Of a stretch of 64,000 nucleotides of DNA, positions 34,422 through 44,767 are shown piece after piece; positions within the stretch are counted from its first letter, which is position 1; every line of letters begins with the position of its first letter. The stretch is from Segatella copri (GTDB lineage Bacteria > Bacteroidota > Bacteroidia > Bacteroidales > Bacteroidaceae). The translations under genes were made by a program, and so were the position numbers. Under the pieces are notes generated by a model. The model had not been told where the DNA came from and made no database searches. It worked only from the letters and a program-made list of their open reading frames with translations. The stretch lies in assembly GCF_015074785.1 (NCBI RefSeq), contig NZ_CP042464.1, positions 3,449,501 through 3,513,500 of the forward strand, written 5' to 3'.

Positions 34422-36398
34422 ATGAACATTCAAATGAAAAATAAGATAAAGAATTTTTTGTTGATGGGATGCGTCTCGCTGGCTCTCGGTACCTCGCTCA
34501 ACTCTTGCCAGGACTATCTTGACAAGGAGGCCGATTCTACAGTCTCAGAAAATGACGCATTTGTAAACTTCCGTAACTTTCAGGGTTACGTAGAGGAGAT
34601 TTACAACTGTATCCCTGATAAGGAAAAATGTAACTGGTGTCCTTCTTGGAACTGGGGTGATGATGAAATCTTCAACCCAGAGGCTGATGGCCGTATGACA
34701 CACCAGGTAGACTTGGGCAACTTCCGTGCTTGGCAGACCACTGGTAACTGGCTTTACAAGGATGGCAGCAACCCTACATCTACAGATAAGTTCAACCACT
34801 CACTTTGGCCACATGCTTGGTATTGCATTCGTAAGGCTAACCAGGGCTTGGCTAATCTCGATAAGTTGGTAGCTAGCAAGGCAGAGAAAGACCTCATTGC
34901 TGGTCAGCTTTACTTCTTCCGTGCATGGTGGCACACTGAGTTGATGCAGTACTTTGGTGGTTTGCCATACATTGATACCTATTTGGATCTCAATTCAGAG
35001 CTCAATTTGCCTCGTCTCTCTTATCAGAAGTGTGCAGAGAAGGCTGCTGCTGATTATCGCAAGGCTGCCGATCTGTTGCCTATCAACTGGGACAATGAGT
35101 ATGATGGTGCTGCCACACAGGGCAAGAACGACCTTCGTATCAACAAGATCATGGCACTCGGTTATCTGGGCAAGACTTATCTCTGGGCTGCCAGCCCATT
35201 GATGAAGGATGGCGCACAGGTAGGAGCTAGCAAGAATGGCAAGACATACGACTATGATGAGGAGTTTGCCAAGAAGGCAGCTGAGGTCTTCGGTGAGTTG
35301 CTCACATTGGTTGAGGGTGGCCAGACACAATATGGGTTGGCTGAGTTCAAATATAAGGACATCTACAATCATGAGCGTTCTGCCGATGCTAACTCTTGCT
35401 TCTCTGATATCTTCTATACCAAGAAGCAGAACTGGAAAATGCCTGGATCTATTGAGGCTATCTTCCGTGGTCCATCTTCAGACTTCAACGGCTCTAACTG
35501 GAATACCTCTAAGGTGTTTGGCCCTAAGGTACAGAAAGTGGTTGGACATGACAATGTGATTCACCAGCCTACAGCTAACTTGATAGCTGCTTACGGTATG
35601 GCTAATGGTGAGCCCGCTTACATCGTAGAGAATGGCAAGTTGGTTCCTAACATAGCAGGTGGTTTCGATCCTACTCATCCATATAAGAACCGTGACCCAC
35701 GCTTCTATCACGACATCGTGTTTGATGGCTTCAAGTATCTGAATGGTACTCCTGGTCAGTGGGCTAACTTGCAGTACTGCCAGTTGTATACAGGTGGCAA
35801 TATGCGTCCAGTGGCTAATGGCAGCCGTACAGGTTACTTCATCCAGAAGTTGGTTCCTCATACATGTAATGAGGTGGATCGCGACTACGATTGGGGTTCA
35901 GCATTCCACTGTTACTTGCCATATATGCGTCTGGCTGACATCTATCTGATGTATGCTGAGGCTTGTGCTGCGTTTGGTGGTGCTTCTGGCAAGGCTACTA
36001 ACTTTAGCAAGACTGCTGAGGATGCCATCAATACCCTTCGTGATCGTTGTGGCGCTGGTCATGTGGCTCCAGAGTATGTAGCTGATGCACATAAGTTCAT
36101 GGACGAGGTTCGCCGTGAGCGTGAGGTGGAACTTGCTTTCGAGGGCTTCCGTTTCAACGACTTGCAGCGCTGGTTGCTCCTGACCGAGGCTCCTTACAAT
36201 GTAAAGTACTCTGATGAGTTTGACCGTGTTGAGGGTGCCGATTTCTACAAGGAGAAAGACCCAGCTGATGCTCAGGTGGCTAACTTCCGCCAGGAAGCGA
36301 TCTTGACTCGTCACTTCACAGCCAAGCACTATTGGTTCCCATTGCCTATCAAGGATGTTTATCTCTATCAAGAGCTTAGTCAGAATCCTGGTTGGTAA
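34422..36398 (+). CDS. xusB: SusD-type surface glycan-binding lipoprotein 1
   Basis: A 658-residue lipoprotein with lipobox TSLNSC and the SusD fold: tetratricopeptide-like helices and the C-terminal motifs YLPYMRLADIYLMYAEACAA, RREREVELAFEGFRFNDLQR and YWFPLPIKDVYLYQELSQNP. It caps the upstream SusC barrel and captures xylan fragments. It starts seven bases after the susC stop; an ATG at 34395 overlapping susC is less likely because of the poor N-terminus it would give. Confidence 0.94.
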   Translation: MNIQMKNKIKNFLLMGCVSLALGTSLNSCQDYLDKEADSTVSENDAFVNFRNFQGYVEEIYNCIPDKEKCNWCPSWNWGDDEIFNPEADGRMTHQVDLGNFRAWQTTGNWLYKDGSNPTSTDKFNHSLWPHAWYCIRKANQGLANLDKLVASKAEKDLIAGQLYFFRAWWHTELMQYFGGLPYIDTYLDLNSELNLPRLSYQKCAEKAAADYRKAADLLPINWDNEYDGAATQGKNDLRINKIMALGYLGKTYLWAASPLMKDGAQVGASKNGKTYDYDEEFAKKAAEVFGELLTLVEGGQTQYGLAEFKYKDIYNHERSADANSCFSDIFYTKKQNWKMPGSIEAIFRGPSSDFNGSNWNTSKVFGPKVQKVVGHDNVIHQPTANLIAAYGMANGEPAYIVENGKLVPNIAGGFDPTHPYKNRDPRFYHDIVFDGFKYLNGTPGQWANLQYCQLYTGGNMRPVANGSRTGYFIQKLVPHTCNEVDRDYDWGSAFHCYLPYMRLADIYLMYAEACAAFGGASGKATNFSKTAEDAINTLRDRCGAGHVAPEYVADAHKFMDEVRREREVELAFEGFRFNDLQRWLLLTEAPYNVKYSDEFDRVEGADFYKEKDPADAQVANFRQEAILTRHFTAKHYWFPLPIKDVYLYQELSQNPGW

Positions 36399-36437
36399 AA
36401 TAACATTATATAGTAATACTAAAATAAGAATGATAGT

Positions 36438-39305
36438 ATGAATTCAAAATTCAAATCATATAATTCAAAGTTCCTGTTGGCAGGTCTTGTGTCATTGGCT
36501 CCTATGGCTGCCGATGCCAAAACTGCTGCTGAGAACGAAACCGATACCGTTGCTGCCGACAAGGAGATGGTCAATGTGGCTTATCGCAAGGTAGCCAAGG
36601 GTGACATCTTGGGCGGCGTTTCGGTAGTCGATGTAGAGGGATTGATGAAGAAAAACTACCACACTTATAGCCTTGACAACATGCAGGGCTACGTGGGTGG
36701 TTGGAATGGCAACTCTCTCTGGGGCATGGATGCTGACAATGCAGGATACTTGGTATTGGTAGATGGTGTGCCTCGTGAGGCAACCAACGTGATGCCTAGC
36801 GAGATTGACCAGATTACATTCCTCAAGGGTGCGCAAGCTGTAGTGCTCTATGGTAGCAAGGCAGCTAAGGGTGCTGTGCTCATCACCACCAAGCGTGGCA
36901 AGAACGATGGCTTGAAGGTTGAGGTGCAGGCTAACGCTGGTCTCAATGTGGCTAAGTCATTCCCTGAGTATCTGGGCTCTGCTGAGTATATGACTCTCTA
37001 CAACGAGGCTCGTGCCAATGACGGCTTGACTCCTCTCTACTCTGCTGAGGATATCTACAATCATGGCTTGGGCACCAACCCATATCGTTATCCTAATCTT
37101 GATATGTACTCTTCTGACTATCTTCGCAAGATGAATAGTCGCTACGAGGCTACTGCTGAGATTAGTGGTGGTGGTAAGCGTGCTCACTTCTATAGCAACA
37201 TCAACTATTATCGCCAGGGCGACTTCCTGAAGTTTGGTGAGGCTAAGAACAATAACACTCAGCGTTTCAGTGTACGTGGTAATGTAGATGTCAACATCAC
37301 AGATGACATCAAGGCTTGGGTCAACTCCAATGCCACATTCTATGATTCACATTCTGCTATTGGTGATTATTGGAATGCAGCTGCTACTTGGCGTCCTAAC
37401 TTCCCACAGAATGCTAACCCATTGATCTCTACAGACATGATAGCTCCTAATGCCAAAGCTGCTTGGGACTTGATGAGTGTGGCTAAGCTGGTGGATGGCA
37501 AGTACTTCTTGGCTGGTACACAGGCTAACTCTTCTAACATCTTCGCAGATTACTATGCTGCTGGTAAGAGCAAGTATACTAGCCGCCAGTTCCAGTTTGA
37601 TACAGGTGTTAACATCAATCTGCACAAGTTGTTGCAGGGCTTGTCTTTCGAGACTCGTTTCGCAGTAGACTATGCTACCTCTTACACCACATCTTTCAAT
37701 AATAGCTATGCCATCTATATCCCAACATGGTCAAACATCGACGGCAAGGATATGATCGTAGCTTTGAAGAAGGAAGGTGAGGATAAGAAGTCTGGTGTAC
37801 AGAACATCGCTAATAGTGTGGACAATCAGACCATGCTCTTCTCTGCTCAGTTCAATTACGCCAATACATTTAATAAGGTACATAACCTCTCTGCGATGTT
37901 GATTGCCTCTGGCTTCCAGCAGTCGAAGTCTGGACAGTATCATAAGAACTCAAGTGCTAATCTTGCCTTGGATGCATCTTATGATTACGCCAAGACTTAT
38001 TATGCAGACTTCGGCTTGGCAGCTATCCACTCTGCACAGTTGGCTCCAGGTCATCGTGTAGGCTTCTCTCCTTCACTTTCATTGGGTTGGAGACTCAAGA
38101 ACGAGAACTTCTTGAAGAACAGCAAGGTGGTAGACGATATGATGATCAGTGTATCTGGTAGCATCATCAACGAGGATATTGACTTGGCAGTAAATGACAA
38201 CAGATACTATCTCTATGACACCAACTGGCAGACAGCTGATGGTTATGGATGGTATGATGGTTCTGCTGGCAAGTACACATTCTCTAAGCGTTCTGCCAAC
38301 AAGGATCTCGACTTCATCAAGCGTAAGGAACTTTCTGTCAACTTCAAGACTTCCTTGTGGCAGCAGATGGTAACATTGGATGCTAGCTTCTTCGTTAACT
38401 CGATGGAGGGTTATCTGATTTCTACTCCAACGTTCTATCCTTCTCACTTTAAGCCAGGCTATCCTGATGCTTCATTCATGCCTGTGCTCAACTTTAACAA
38501 TAATCGCCGCATCGGTTTCGACTTCGCAGCTAACTTCAATAAGAAGGTGGGTGATGTAGACTTGCAGCTCGGCGTAACAGGTACTTATTATAACACCAAG
38601 GCTACCAAGCGTGATGAGATGAACGCATGGAGCTATCAGAACCGTGAGGGCAAGGCTCTCGATGGTATCTGGGGTTATAAGTTTGCTGGCTTCTTCCAGA
38701 GTGAGGAAGAAATCAAGAACTCTCCAGACCAGAGCCGCTTGGGTAGTGACGTGAAGCCTGGCGATATGAAGTATGTGGATGTAAACGGTGATGGCAAGAT
38801 CGACTCTTACGACCAGGTGTTCCTGGGCAAGGGTGGTTGGTATGGCTCTCCATTCACATTGGGTGTAAACCTCACTGCTAAGTGGAAGAACTTCACATTC
38901 TTCGCCCTCGGTACTGGCAACTTCGGTGCTTATGGCTTGAAGAACAATTCTTACTGGTGGGTAAAGGGTGACGGCAAGTACTCAGCTGTGGTTCGCAATC
39001 GCTGGACTAAGGCAACCAAGGAGACTGCTACTTATCCACGTCTTACCACACTCTCAGGTAGCAACAACTATCAGACATCAGACTTCTGGATGTACAGCAC
39101 AGACGCTTTCCGCTTGGCTAAGGTACAGATTACATACGACCTGCCTAGCACGCTCTTCCAGAAGACTTGGCTTAAGGGCTTGTCTGCTTATGTAAGCGGT
39201 GCCAACTTGCTCACTATCTCTAAGAACCGTGAGGTATTGGAGATGAACATAGGTAGTGCTCCTCAGACACGCTATTATAATATAGGTGTGAAGGCTACAT
39301 TCTAA
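36438..39305 (+). CDS. xusC: SusC-type TonB-dependent transporter 2, lacking the N-terminal regulatory-like domain
   Basis: A 955-residue outer-membrane transporter. The CarboxypepD_reg-like domain of SusC proteins is missing: after the signal peptide (about 1-28) and a short linker the plug begins at once (VAYRKVAKGDILGGVSVVDV; YLVLVDGVPREATNVMPSEI; VVLYGSKAAKGAVLITTKRG). The barrel ends TRYYNIGVKATF. It pairs with the SusD encoded 22 bases downstream and matches the second transporter of the xus cluster. Confidence 0.94.
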   Translation: MNSKFKSYNSKFLLAGLVSLAPMAADAKTAAENETDTVAADKEMVNVAYRKVAKGDILGGVSVVDVEGLMKKNYHTYSLDNMQGYVGGWNGNSLWGMDADNAGYLVLVDGVPREATNVMPSEIDQITFLKGAQAVVLYGSKAAKGAVLITTKRGKNDGLKVEVQANAGLNVAKSFPEYLGSAEYMTLYNEARANDGLTPLYSAEDIYNHGLGTNPYRYPNLDMYSSDYLRKMNSRYEATAEISGGGKRAHFYSNINYYRQGDFLKFGEAKNNNTQRFSVRGNVDVNITDDIKAWVNSNATFYDSHSAIGDYWNAAATWRPNFPQNANPLISTDMIAPNAKAAWDLMSVAKLVDGKYFLAGTQANSSNIFADYYAAGKSKYTSRQFQFDTGVNINLHKLLQGLSFETRFAVDYATSYTTSFNNSYAIYIPTWSNIDGKDMIVALKKEGEDKKSGVQNIANSVDNQTMLFSAQFNYANTFNKVHNLSAMLIASGFQQSKSGQYHKNSSANLALDASYDYAKTYYADFGLAAIHSAQLAPGHRVGFSPSLSLGWRLKNENFLKNSKVVDDMMISVSGSIINEDIDLAVNDNRYYLYDTNWQTADGYGWYDGSAGKYTFSKRSANKDLDFIKRKELSVNFKTSLWQQMVTLDASFFVNSMEGYLISTPTFYPSHFKPGYPDASFMPVLNFNNNRRIGFDFAANFNKKVGDVDLQLGVTGTYYNTKATKRDEMNAWSYQNREGKALDGIWGYKFAGFFQSEEEIKNSPDQSRLGSDVKPGDMKYVDVNGDGKIDSYDQVFLGKGGWYGSPFTLGVNLTAKWKNFTFFALGTGNFGAYGLKNNSYWWVKGDGKYSAVVRNRWTKATKETATYPRLTTLSGSNNYQTSDFWMYSTDAFRLAKVQITYDLPSTLFQKTWLKGLSAYVSGANLLTISKNREVLEMNIGSAPQTRYYNIGVKATF

Positions 39306-39327
39306 TCATTATTAAATGTATACAGAA

Positions 39328-41142
39328 ATGAAAATTAATAAGTTATTTATATTAGCTGCATTGTCACTCTCGTTGGTGTCTTGCTCAGATCTCTTTGAGC
39401 CTGCACAGGAAAACAACCGTAGCTTGGACGAGATTTACGAAGAGCCTACTTATGCTCAGGGACTTCTCGGCTATGCTTATGCCGTGCTTCCTTATAATAC
39501 CAAAAGTGTAACTGATGTGGCAACCGATGATGCTGTAAGCAATGATTTGTCTAACAGCTACCTGAAAATGGCTACTGGTTCTTGGGCTGCCAATAATGAC
39601 CCTATGAGCAAGTGGACTAGCTGTCGTGCTAGCATCCAGTACTTGAACATCTTCCTTCAGGAAGTGGACAAGGTAGACTGGGCTAAGGACAAGGGTGCGC
39701 AGCAGATGTTCTGTGAGAGCCGTAAGGGTGAGGCTTATGCCTTGAGAGCTCTCAATATGTATTATCTCTTGATGAACCATGGTGGTTGGACTGAGGATGG
39801 TCAGCTCCTGGGTGTGCCAAACTTGACAAAGCCAGAGGATACTTCTTCTGATTTCAATCAGCCACGTGCCACATTCCAAGCTTGCTTGGATCAAATCTAT
39901 AGCGACTTGGACCAGGCTGAGCAGTTGCTGCCTTTGGACTACAATGATTTGACTAAGTCAGATCCTGTGCCAGAAAAATACACTGCTATGGGTGTGGACA
40001 ACTATCAGGACTATAACCGTGTATTGGGTTCTCTGATGCGTGGTCGTGTGAGCGGTCGTATCGCCAAGGCTATCCGTGCACAGGTTTCTCTCCTTGCTGC
40101 CAGCCCTGCTTTCTCTAAAGGTACAAACGTGGATTATAAGCGTGCTGCTGATGATGCAGCCAGCTTGCTCGACTTGATAGGTGGCGTAAGCGGCTTGTCT
40201 GAAACAGGTAATTCTTGGTATGCTCAGACTGCGGAAATCGGCCAGCTGCAGTCTGGTGAATGTCCTAAGGAAATCATCTGGCGTGGTAATAAGACTAATG
40301 GTGCAGATGATTGGGACCTCGGTTTGAACCAGGAGGCTGATAACTTCCCTCCATCTCTCTATGGTAAGGGACGTATCAATCCTACCCAGAACTTGGTGGA
40401 TGCTTTCCCTGCTGCCAATGGTTATCCTATCACAGATGAGCGCAGTGAGTATGATGACTTGGATCCTTATAGTAATCGTGATCCACGCTTGGATCTCTAC
40501 ATTATCTATAATGGCTGCAAGTATAAGGGTGCAACCATCAATACCGACATCACCACTGCCAACAATGACAATGGACTGAATAAGATTGGTAACTCTACAC
40601 GTACTGGTTACTATATGAAGAAGCTTCTTCGTGAGGATTGTAATCCTAATCCAAATGCCAAGAACGCACAGTATCACTATCCTGTGTATATCCGCTATAC
40701 CGAGATCTTCTTGGATTATGCTGAGGCTGCCAATGAGGCTTGGGGACCTAAGGGTAAGGGATCTCACAACTACTCAGCTTACGATGTAATCAAGGCAATC
40801 CGTGAGCGTGCCGGAGTTGGCGAGTTTGGCGAGGATCCATACTTGGATGAGTGCGCTGGTGACCAAGGTAAAATGCGTGAGTTGATTCGCAATGAGCGTC
40901 GTATTGAGCTCTGCTTCGAGAACAAGCGCTTCAATGACCTCCGCCGCTGGAAGGCTCCTATCAATGAGGCTGTTCATGGCGTGGAGATTTCTACAGAGGC
41001 TGGTATTCCACAGTTCAAGGATATCACAGTAGAGGAAAGAAAATACGACGACTATATGTATTACGGTCCTGTGCCACAGACTGAAATCCTCAAGTGGGAT
41101 CAGCTGAAGCAGAATGCAGGATGGAAAATTACAAACGACTAA
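39328..41142 (+). CDS. xusD: SusD-type surface glycan-binding lipoprotein 2
   Basis: A 604-residue lipoprotein with lipobox LSLVSC right after a short signal peptide. SusD signatures include YALRALNMYYLLMNHGGW, YIRYTEIFLDYAEAANEAWG, IRNERRIELCFENKRFNDLR and the QNAGW end. It would act with the preceding SusC. A start at 39316 adds MYTE and cannot be excluded. Confidence 0.94.
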   Translation: MKINKLFILAALSLSLVSCSDLFEPAQENNRSLDEIYEEPTYAQGLLGYAYAVLPYNTKSVTDVATDDAVSNDLSNSYLKMATGSWAANNDPMSKWTSCRASIQYLNIFLQEVDKVDWAKDKGAQQMFCESRKGEAYALRALNMYYLLMNHGGWTEDGQLLGVPNLTKPEDTSSDFNQPRATFQACLDQIYSDLDQAEQLLPLDYNDLTKSDPVPEKYTAMGVDNYQDYNRVLGSLMRGRVSGRIAKAIRAQVSLLAASPAFSKGTNVDYKRAADDAASLLDLIGGVSGLSETGNSWYAQTAEIGQLQSGECPKEIIWRGNKTNGADDWDLGLNQEADNFPPSLYGKGRINPTQNLVDAFPAANGYPITDERSEYDDLDPYSNRDPRLDLYIIYNGCKYKGATINTDITTANNDNGLNKIGNSTRTGYYMKKLLREDCNPNPNAKNAQYHYPVYIRYTEIFLDYAEAANEAWGPKGKGSHNYSAYDVIKAIRERAGVGEFGEDPYLDECAGDQGKMRELIRNERRIELCFENKRFNDLRRWKAPINEAVHGVEISTEAGIPQFKDITVEERKYDDYMYYGPVPQTEILKWDQLKQNAGWKITND

Positions 41143-41151
41143 CATTTTATA

Positions 41152-42237
41152 ATGATGAAAACTATGAAGATGAATAAATATTTCTCAATGGCTGCACTCG
41201 GAGCTTTGGCTCTGACTTTCGGCTCTTGTGAGAACGGCACGCCTGAGTTTGACGACTACGAGGGTGGCACATCAGTCTACTTCGCCCACCAAAACGTGGA
41301 GCGTATATTGGTGTTGGGCAATGACGAGACTCGTGACAATACCAAGGACAACGAGCATATTATCAACATCGTGTCTACCATGGGTGGTGCTTACAATGGT
41401 AAGGACATCACACTGAATGTGGCTGTAGATAATTCGCTTTGTGACAACCTCTATTTCTCTGATGGCGTATCTCCTGTAAAGCCTATGCCTGCAGAGTATT
41501 ACACCTTGGCAGGTAACACCATCTCTTATGGTGGCAACTTGCAGGGAAGATTACAGGTGAAGCTCAACGATGCTTTCTTCGCTGATCCTGCCTCTGTAAA
41601 GAATACTTATGTCATCCCTCTGATCATCAAAGATCAGAAGGGTGCTGGCAAGATCTTGACGGGTACTCCTTTCCAGGAGGGGGAAACTCCTGCGCTGACC
41701 AATAGCGATGCGTGGAAGACATTGCCTAAGAACTATGTACTCTACTGTGTGAAGTATATGAACCCTTGGGCTGGATTCTATCTGCGCCGTGGTACAGATA
41801 AGATTACTGAGAATGGTCAGACCACAGAGGAGAAGCGTGAGGGTGCAACTATTGAGAAGGACGAGGTTTGCCAGATTACTACCAAGAGCCTTACAGAGGC
41901 TATCTATCCTCTCACAGTCAAGAGAGTTGTGGGCAAGGATGCTGAGGGTAAGGATATCCTCAAGTCTTATACTTGCAACTTGAAGCTTACCTTTGCTAAC
42001 GATGGTACTTGCACTGTTTCTTCCGAGACAGAGGGCGTAACTGCTACAGGTACAGGTAAGTTTGTGGAGAAGGGCGCTAAGCTGGCTTGGGGCAACAAGG
42101 ATCGTGACATCCTGACTCTCCAGTATACCGTAGACTTCGGTGCTGTCAAGGTAGAGACAACCGACCAGTTTGTAGCTCAAACTCGTGGTAACACCAATGG
42201 TATTCCTACTTTCGATACTCAGTATATCGTAAAGTAA
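41152..42237 (+). CDS. xusE: Surface glycan-binding lipoprotein (XusE/SusE-positioned, DUF1735-like)
   Basis: A 361-residue lipoprotein with lipobox LTFGSC. The N-terminal half (about 30-150) resembles the DUF1735/BT_3987 N-domain (SVYFAHQNVERILVLGNDE; AEYYTLAGNTISYGGNLQGR), and the C-terminal half looks lipocalin-like with repeated beta strands. It occupies the xusE position between susD and the GH10 gene, nine bases after susD. Members bind polysaccharide on the cell surface; xylan is the likely ligand by context. Confidence 0.85.
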   Translation: MMKTMKMNKYFSMAALGALALTFGSCENGTPEFDDYEGGTSVYFAHQNVERILVLGNDETRDNTKDNEHIINIVSTMGGAYNGKDITLNVAVDNSLCDNLYFSDGVSPVKPMPAEYYTLAGNTISYGGNLQGRLQVKLNDAFFADPASVKNTYVIPLIIKDQKGAGKILTGTPFQEGETPALTNSDAWKTLPKNYVLYCVKYMNPWAGFYLRRGTDKITENGQTTEEKREGATIEKDEVCQITTKSLTEAIYPLTVKRVVGKDAEGKDILKSYTCNLKLTFANDGTCTVSSETEGVTATGTGKFVEKGAKLAWGNKDRDILTLQYTVDFGAVKVETTDQFVAQTRGNTNGIPTFDTQYIVK

Positions 42238-42285
42238 GCTGCGGTAATTATCAATTAAGTATCATCTAATAATAGGTAGATTATT

Positions 42286-44490
42286 ATGAAATTGAAAAAT
42301 ATTAATTTTGGTTTAGGCTTGGTAGCTCTCTTGGCTTTGTCATCATGTGCTGATGACAAGTTCTCGGAGTACAGAACTGATATGACCAAGAACTTGAAGG
42401 AATATCAGTATCTTAACAACTATGAGCCTTTGAAGAAATATGTCGAAGACATGAAGGCTTCTGGCAAGTGCAATCCCGACTTTAAGTTGGGTATTGCACT
42501 GGCTGCGCCCGACTTCAACAAACAGGAGCTTGTATATTGCTTGGCTGGTAGCAACTTCGAGGAGATGACAGCAGGCAACGCCATGAAGTATGCTTCTTGT
42601 GTAAAAAATGATGGAACCTTTGACTTTAATACTGTTAAGGATTTCGTTACAAATGCACAGGATGCAGGTTTGACCATCTATGGTCATACGCTTGCTTGGC
42701 ATTCTCAGCAGAACAAGAAGTATCTTAGTAAACTTATTGCAGATAAGGAGTTACCTCCTTCTTCTAATGTCACACGTTGCTTGGTCATTGAGAATAAAGA
42801 GGCTGGTGGTCATTGGGATGCTCAATTATATTTCCCTGCTCAGTTATCTAAAGGGAAAAAGTATGTCTTTAAAATGAATGCAAAAGCTACTGCTCCTTTT
42901 GACTTAATTCTATGGGCAGCCCCAGGTGATGCAGATTTAGGCTCGATTTCAGTAGGTACTCAATGGAATGAATATACCGTTGAATTTACTCCGAAAGCCA
43001 ATTATGAGAACTTTGTTTTTGCTGCAGGTAAACTGGGCGGTAAACTGGACATCAAGTCTTTGAGTCTTTGTGAAGAAGGTTCTACCAATAATTTGATCGT
43101 AAATGGTGACATAAAAGGGGACGAAGTTCCTTGTAATAAACCTTATTCCTGGCATAAGGTAACTACAGAAATTCAAGAAGTGGCCGAAAGTCAAGTGGTT
43201 GAAATCCCTGTAAGTGTTGGTCATCTTACCTTTGATGATGGTAAGAACCTTGGTGGATGGAATATGGATAATACGCCAAAGATTGTAAATGGTGTTTGTG
43301 AGGTTGGTAACAACGCAGCCAAGGCAAACCCCTGGGATGCACAGGTTAACTATGAACCAGGTTTCGCTTTCGAGAATGGTACAACCTATCACTTGAAGAT
43401 GAAAATCAAGGGTTCTGTAGCTGGTGAATTTGGTGCTGCATTCCAGAATCCTGATGGCTATAAAGGCTGTGGCGACTTCCCTACCATCAAGGTTACAACT
43501 GATTGGAAGGAAGTTGATGTGACTACCAAATGTAATGGTGACAATGCCTTGCGCCTGCTGCTGAATATCGGTAAATATGCTGGTACCCTCTTTATTGATG
43601 ATTTTGAAGTTTACTACACGAAGTCTGCTAATTCCATTCCTCTTACGGATGAAGAGAAGAAGACTCTTCTTACTGATGCAATGGGCAAGTGGATTGATGG
43701 TATGATGGAGACTACAGATGGTTATGTTACATCTTGGGATGTTGTGAACGAGGCAATCTCTGGTAAGAAAGGTGCTGATGGATTCAATGAGTTGCAGCAT
43801 GCAACTAATGCTCCTGCTTCTGATGTAGCCAATAGCTTCTACTGGCAGGATTATCTCGGTGATATCGACTATGTTCGTACTGCCGTTAGAGATGCACGTA
43901 AGAGCTTTGCTGAGCACAATGGTGATCCATCTAAGTTGAAGCTCTTTATCAATGACTACAACTTGGAAGGTTACTGGGATAAGCACGCTAAGCTGAAGAG
44001 CTTGATCCACTGGATTGGTCTGTGGGAAGATCCTAATGCAGAGGAACCTGTTGTTATCGATGGTATTGGTACACAGATGCACGTAACATGCTATGGTGAT
44101 GCAACTAAGCAGGCTAAGCTTCAGAGCGACATCGAAGAGATGTTTAAGTTGATGGCTAAGACTGGTAAGCTCGTCAAGATTTCTGAGCTTGATATGGCTT
44201 ATGAGGATGAGGCAGGTACTTCTGTTACCTTCGACAAGATGACTGAGGAGCAGCACAAGCAGATGCGTAGCTTCTATACATTCATCATCCAGAAGTACTT
44301 CGAGCTGATTCCACAGGCTCAGCAGTATGGTATCACTCAGTGGTGTGCTACTGATTCTCCTAAGGATTCAGGTTGGCGTGCAGGTTGCCCTACAGGTCTT
44401 TGGGATAGCAATTATCTCCGCAAGCACACTTACGCAGGCTTCGCAGCCGGCTTAGGTGCTCCTGAGTACTGGAAGGAGAATGCAGAATAA
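42286..44490 (+). CDS. xyn10C: Cell-surface GH10 endo-1,4-beta-xylanase with CBMs inserted in the catalytic domain
   Basis: A 734-residue lipoprotein (LALSSC). The GH10 barrel starts about residue 45 (FKLGIALAAPDF, TIYGHTLAWHSQQN), is broken by two CBM4/22-like beta-sandwiches (about 153-310 and 310-455) and resumes about residue 465. The acid/base is E489 in WDVVNEAI and the nucleophile E634 in ISELDM. This inserted-CBM layout is known for xylanases of the xus cluster. It makes the first endo-cuts in xylan at the surface. Codon use in the first CBM (42740-43230) is clearly less optimised than in the rest. Confidence 0.95.
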   Translation: MKLKNINFGLGLVALLALSSCADDKFSEYRTDMTKNLKEYQYLNNYEPLKKYVEDMKASGKCNPDFKLGIALAAPDFNKQELVYCLAGSNFEEMTAGNAMKYASCVKNDGTFDFNTVKDFVTNAQDAGLTIYGHTLAWHSQQNKKYLSKLIADKELPPSSNVTRCLVIENKEAGGHWDAQLYFPAQLSKGKKYVFKMNAKATAPFDLILWAAPGDADLGSISVGTQWNEYTVEFTPKANYENFVFAAGKLGGKLDIKSLSLCEEGSTNNLIVNGDIKGDEVPCNKPYSWHKVTTEIQEVAESQVVEIPVSVGHLTFDDGKNLGGWNMDNTPKIVNGVCEVGNNAAKANPWDAQVNYEPGFAFENGTTYHLKMKIKGSVAGEFGAAFQNPDGYKGCGDFPTIKVTTDWKEVDVTTKCNGDNALRLLLNIGKYAGTLFIDDFEVYYTKSANSIPLTDEEKKTLLTDAMGKWIDGMMETTDGYVTSWDVVNEAISGKKGADGFNELQHATNAPASDVANSFYWQDYLGDIDYVRTAVRDARKSFAEHNGDPSKLKLFINDYNLEGYWDKHAKLKSLIHWIGLWEDPNAEEPVVIDGIGTQMHVTCYGDATKQAKLQSDIEEMFKLMAKTGKLVKISELDMAYEDEAGTSVTFDKMTEEQHKQMRSFYTFIIQKYFELIPQAQQYGITQWCATDSPKDSGWRAGCPTGLWDSNYLRKHTYAGFAAGLGAPEYWKENAE

Positions 44491-44558
44491 TGTTAGAAAT
44501 GAACATTAGTTTAGGTTTTATCATATAAAGGATTAACCGAAATGATGTTAGTCGTGAT

Positions 44559-44595
44559 AGGTCGGTTGTGTCGAGAAGACACGACCGACCTTTTT
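44559..44595 (+). terminator. Terminator closing the xus operon
   Basis: AGGTCGGTTGTGTC pairs with GACACGACCGACCT (one G-U) across GAGAA, then TTTTT, 69 bases after the GH10 stop. Confidence 0.93.
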
Positions 44596-44659
44596 GCTTT
44601 GTAACATTTGTCTTGCAATATGTTAAATGTGAGTCAGTAAATAAAAAATAATTGTGATT

Positions 44660-44693
44660 TTTGAGGTTGTATCACTTCTTTTTTGTATCTTTG
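44660..44693 (+). promoter_or_regulatory. Promoter of hipBA
   Basis: TTTG at 44660-44663, 22 bases, TATCTTTG at 44686-44693. A short palindromic run TATCACTATAATGATATA (44701 on) follows and could be the HipB operator. Confidence 0.7.
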
Positions 44694-44767
44694 CGCTTAA
44701 ATATCACTATAATGATATATAATGGCTATTTTATGGCTTAATGTTTACTTAAATGATAGTTAAGTAT

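Noticed and set aside
42949-44256. 435-codon minus-strand frame opposite the GH10 xylanase
   Set aside because: Shadow of the xylanase; composition (Ile, Leu, Ser, Thr rich) is typical of antisense frames.
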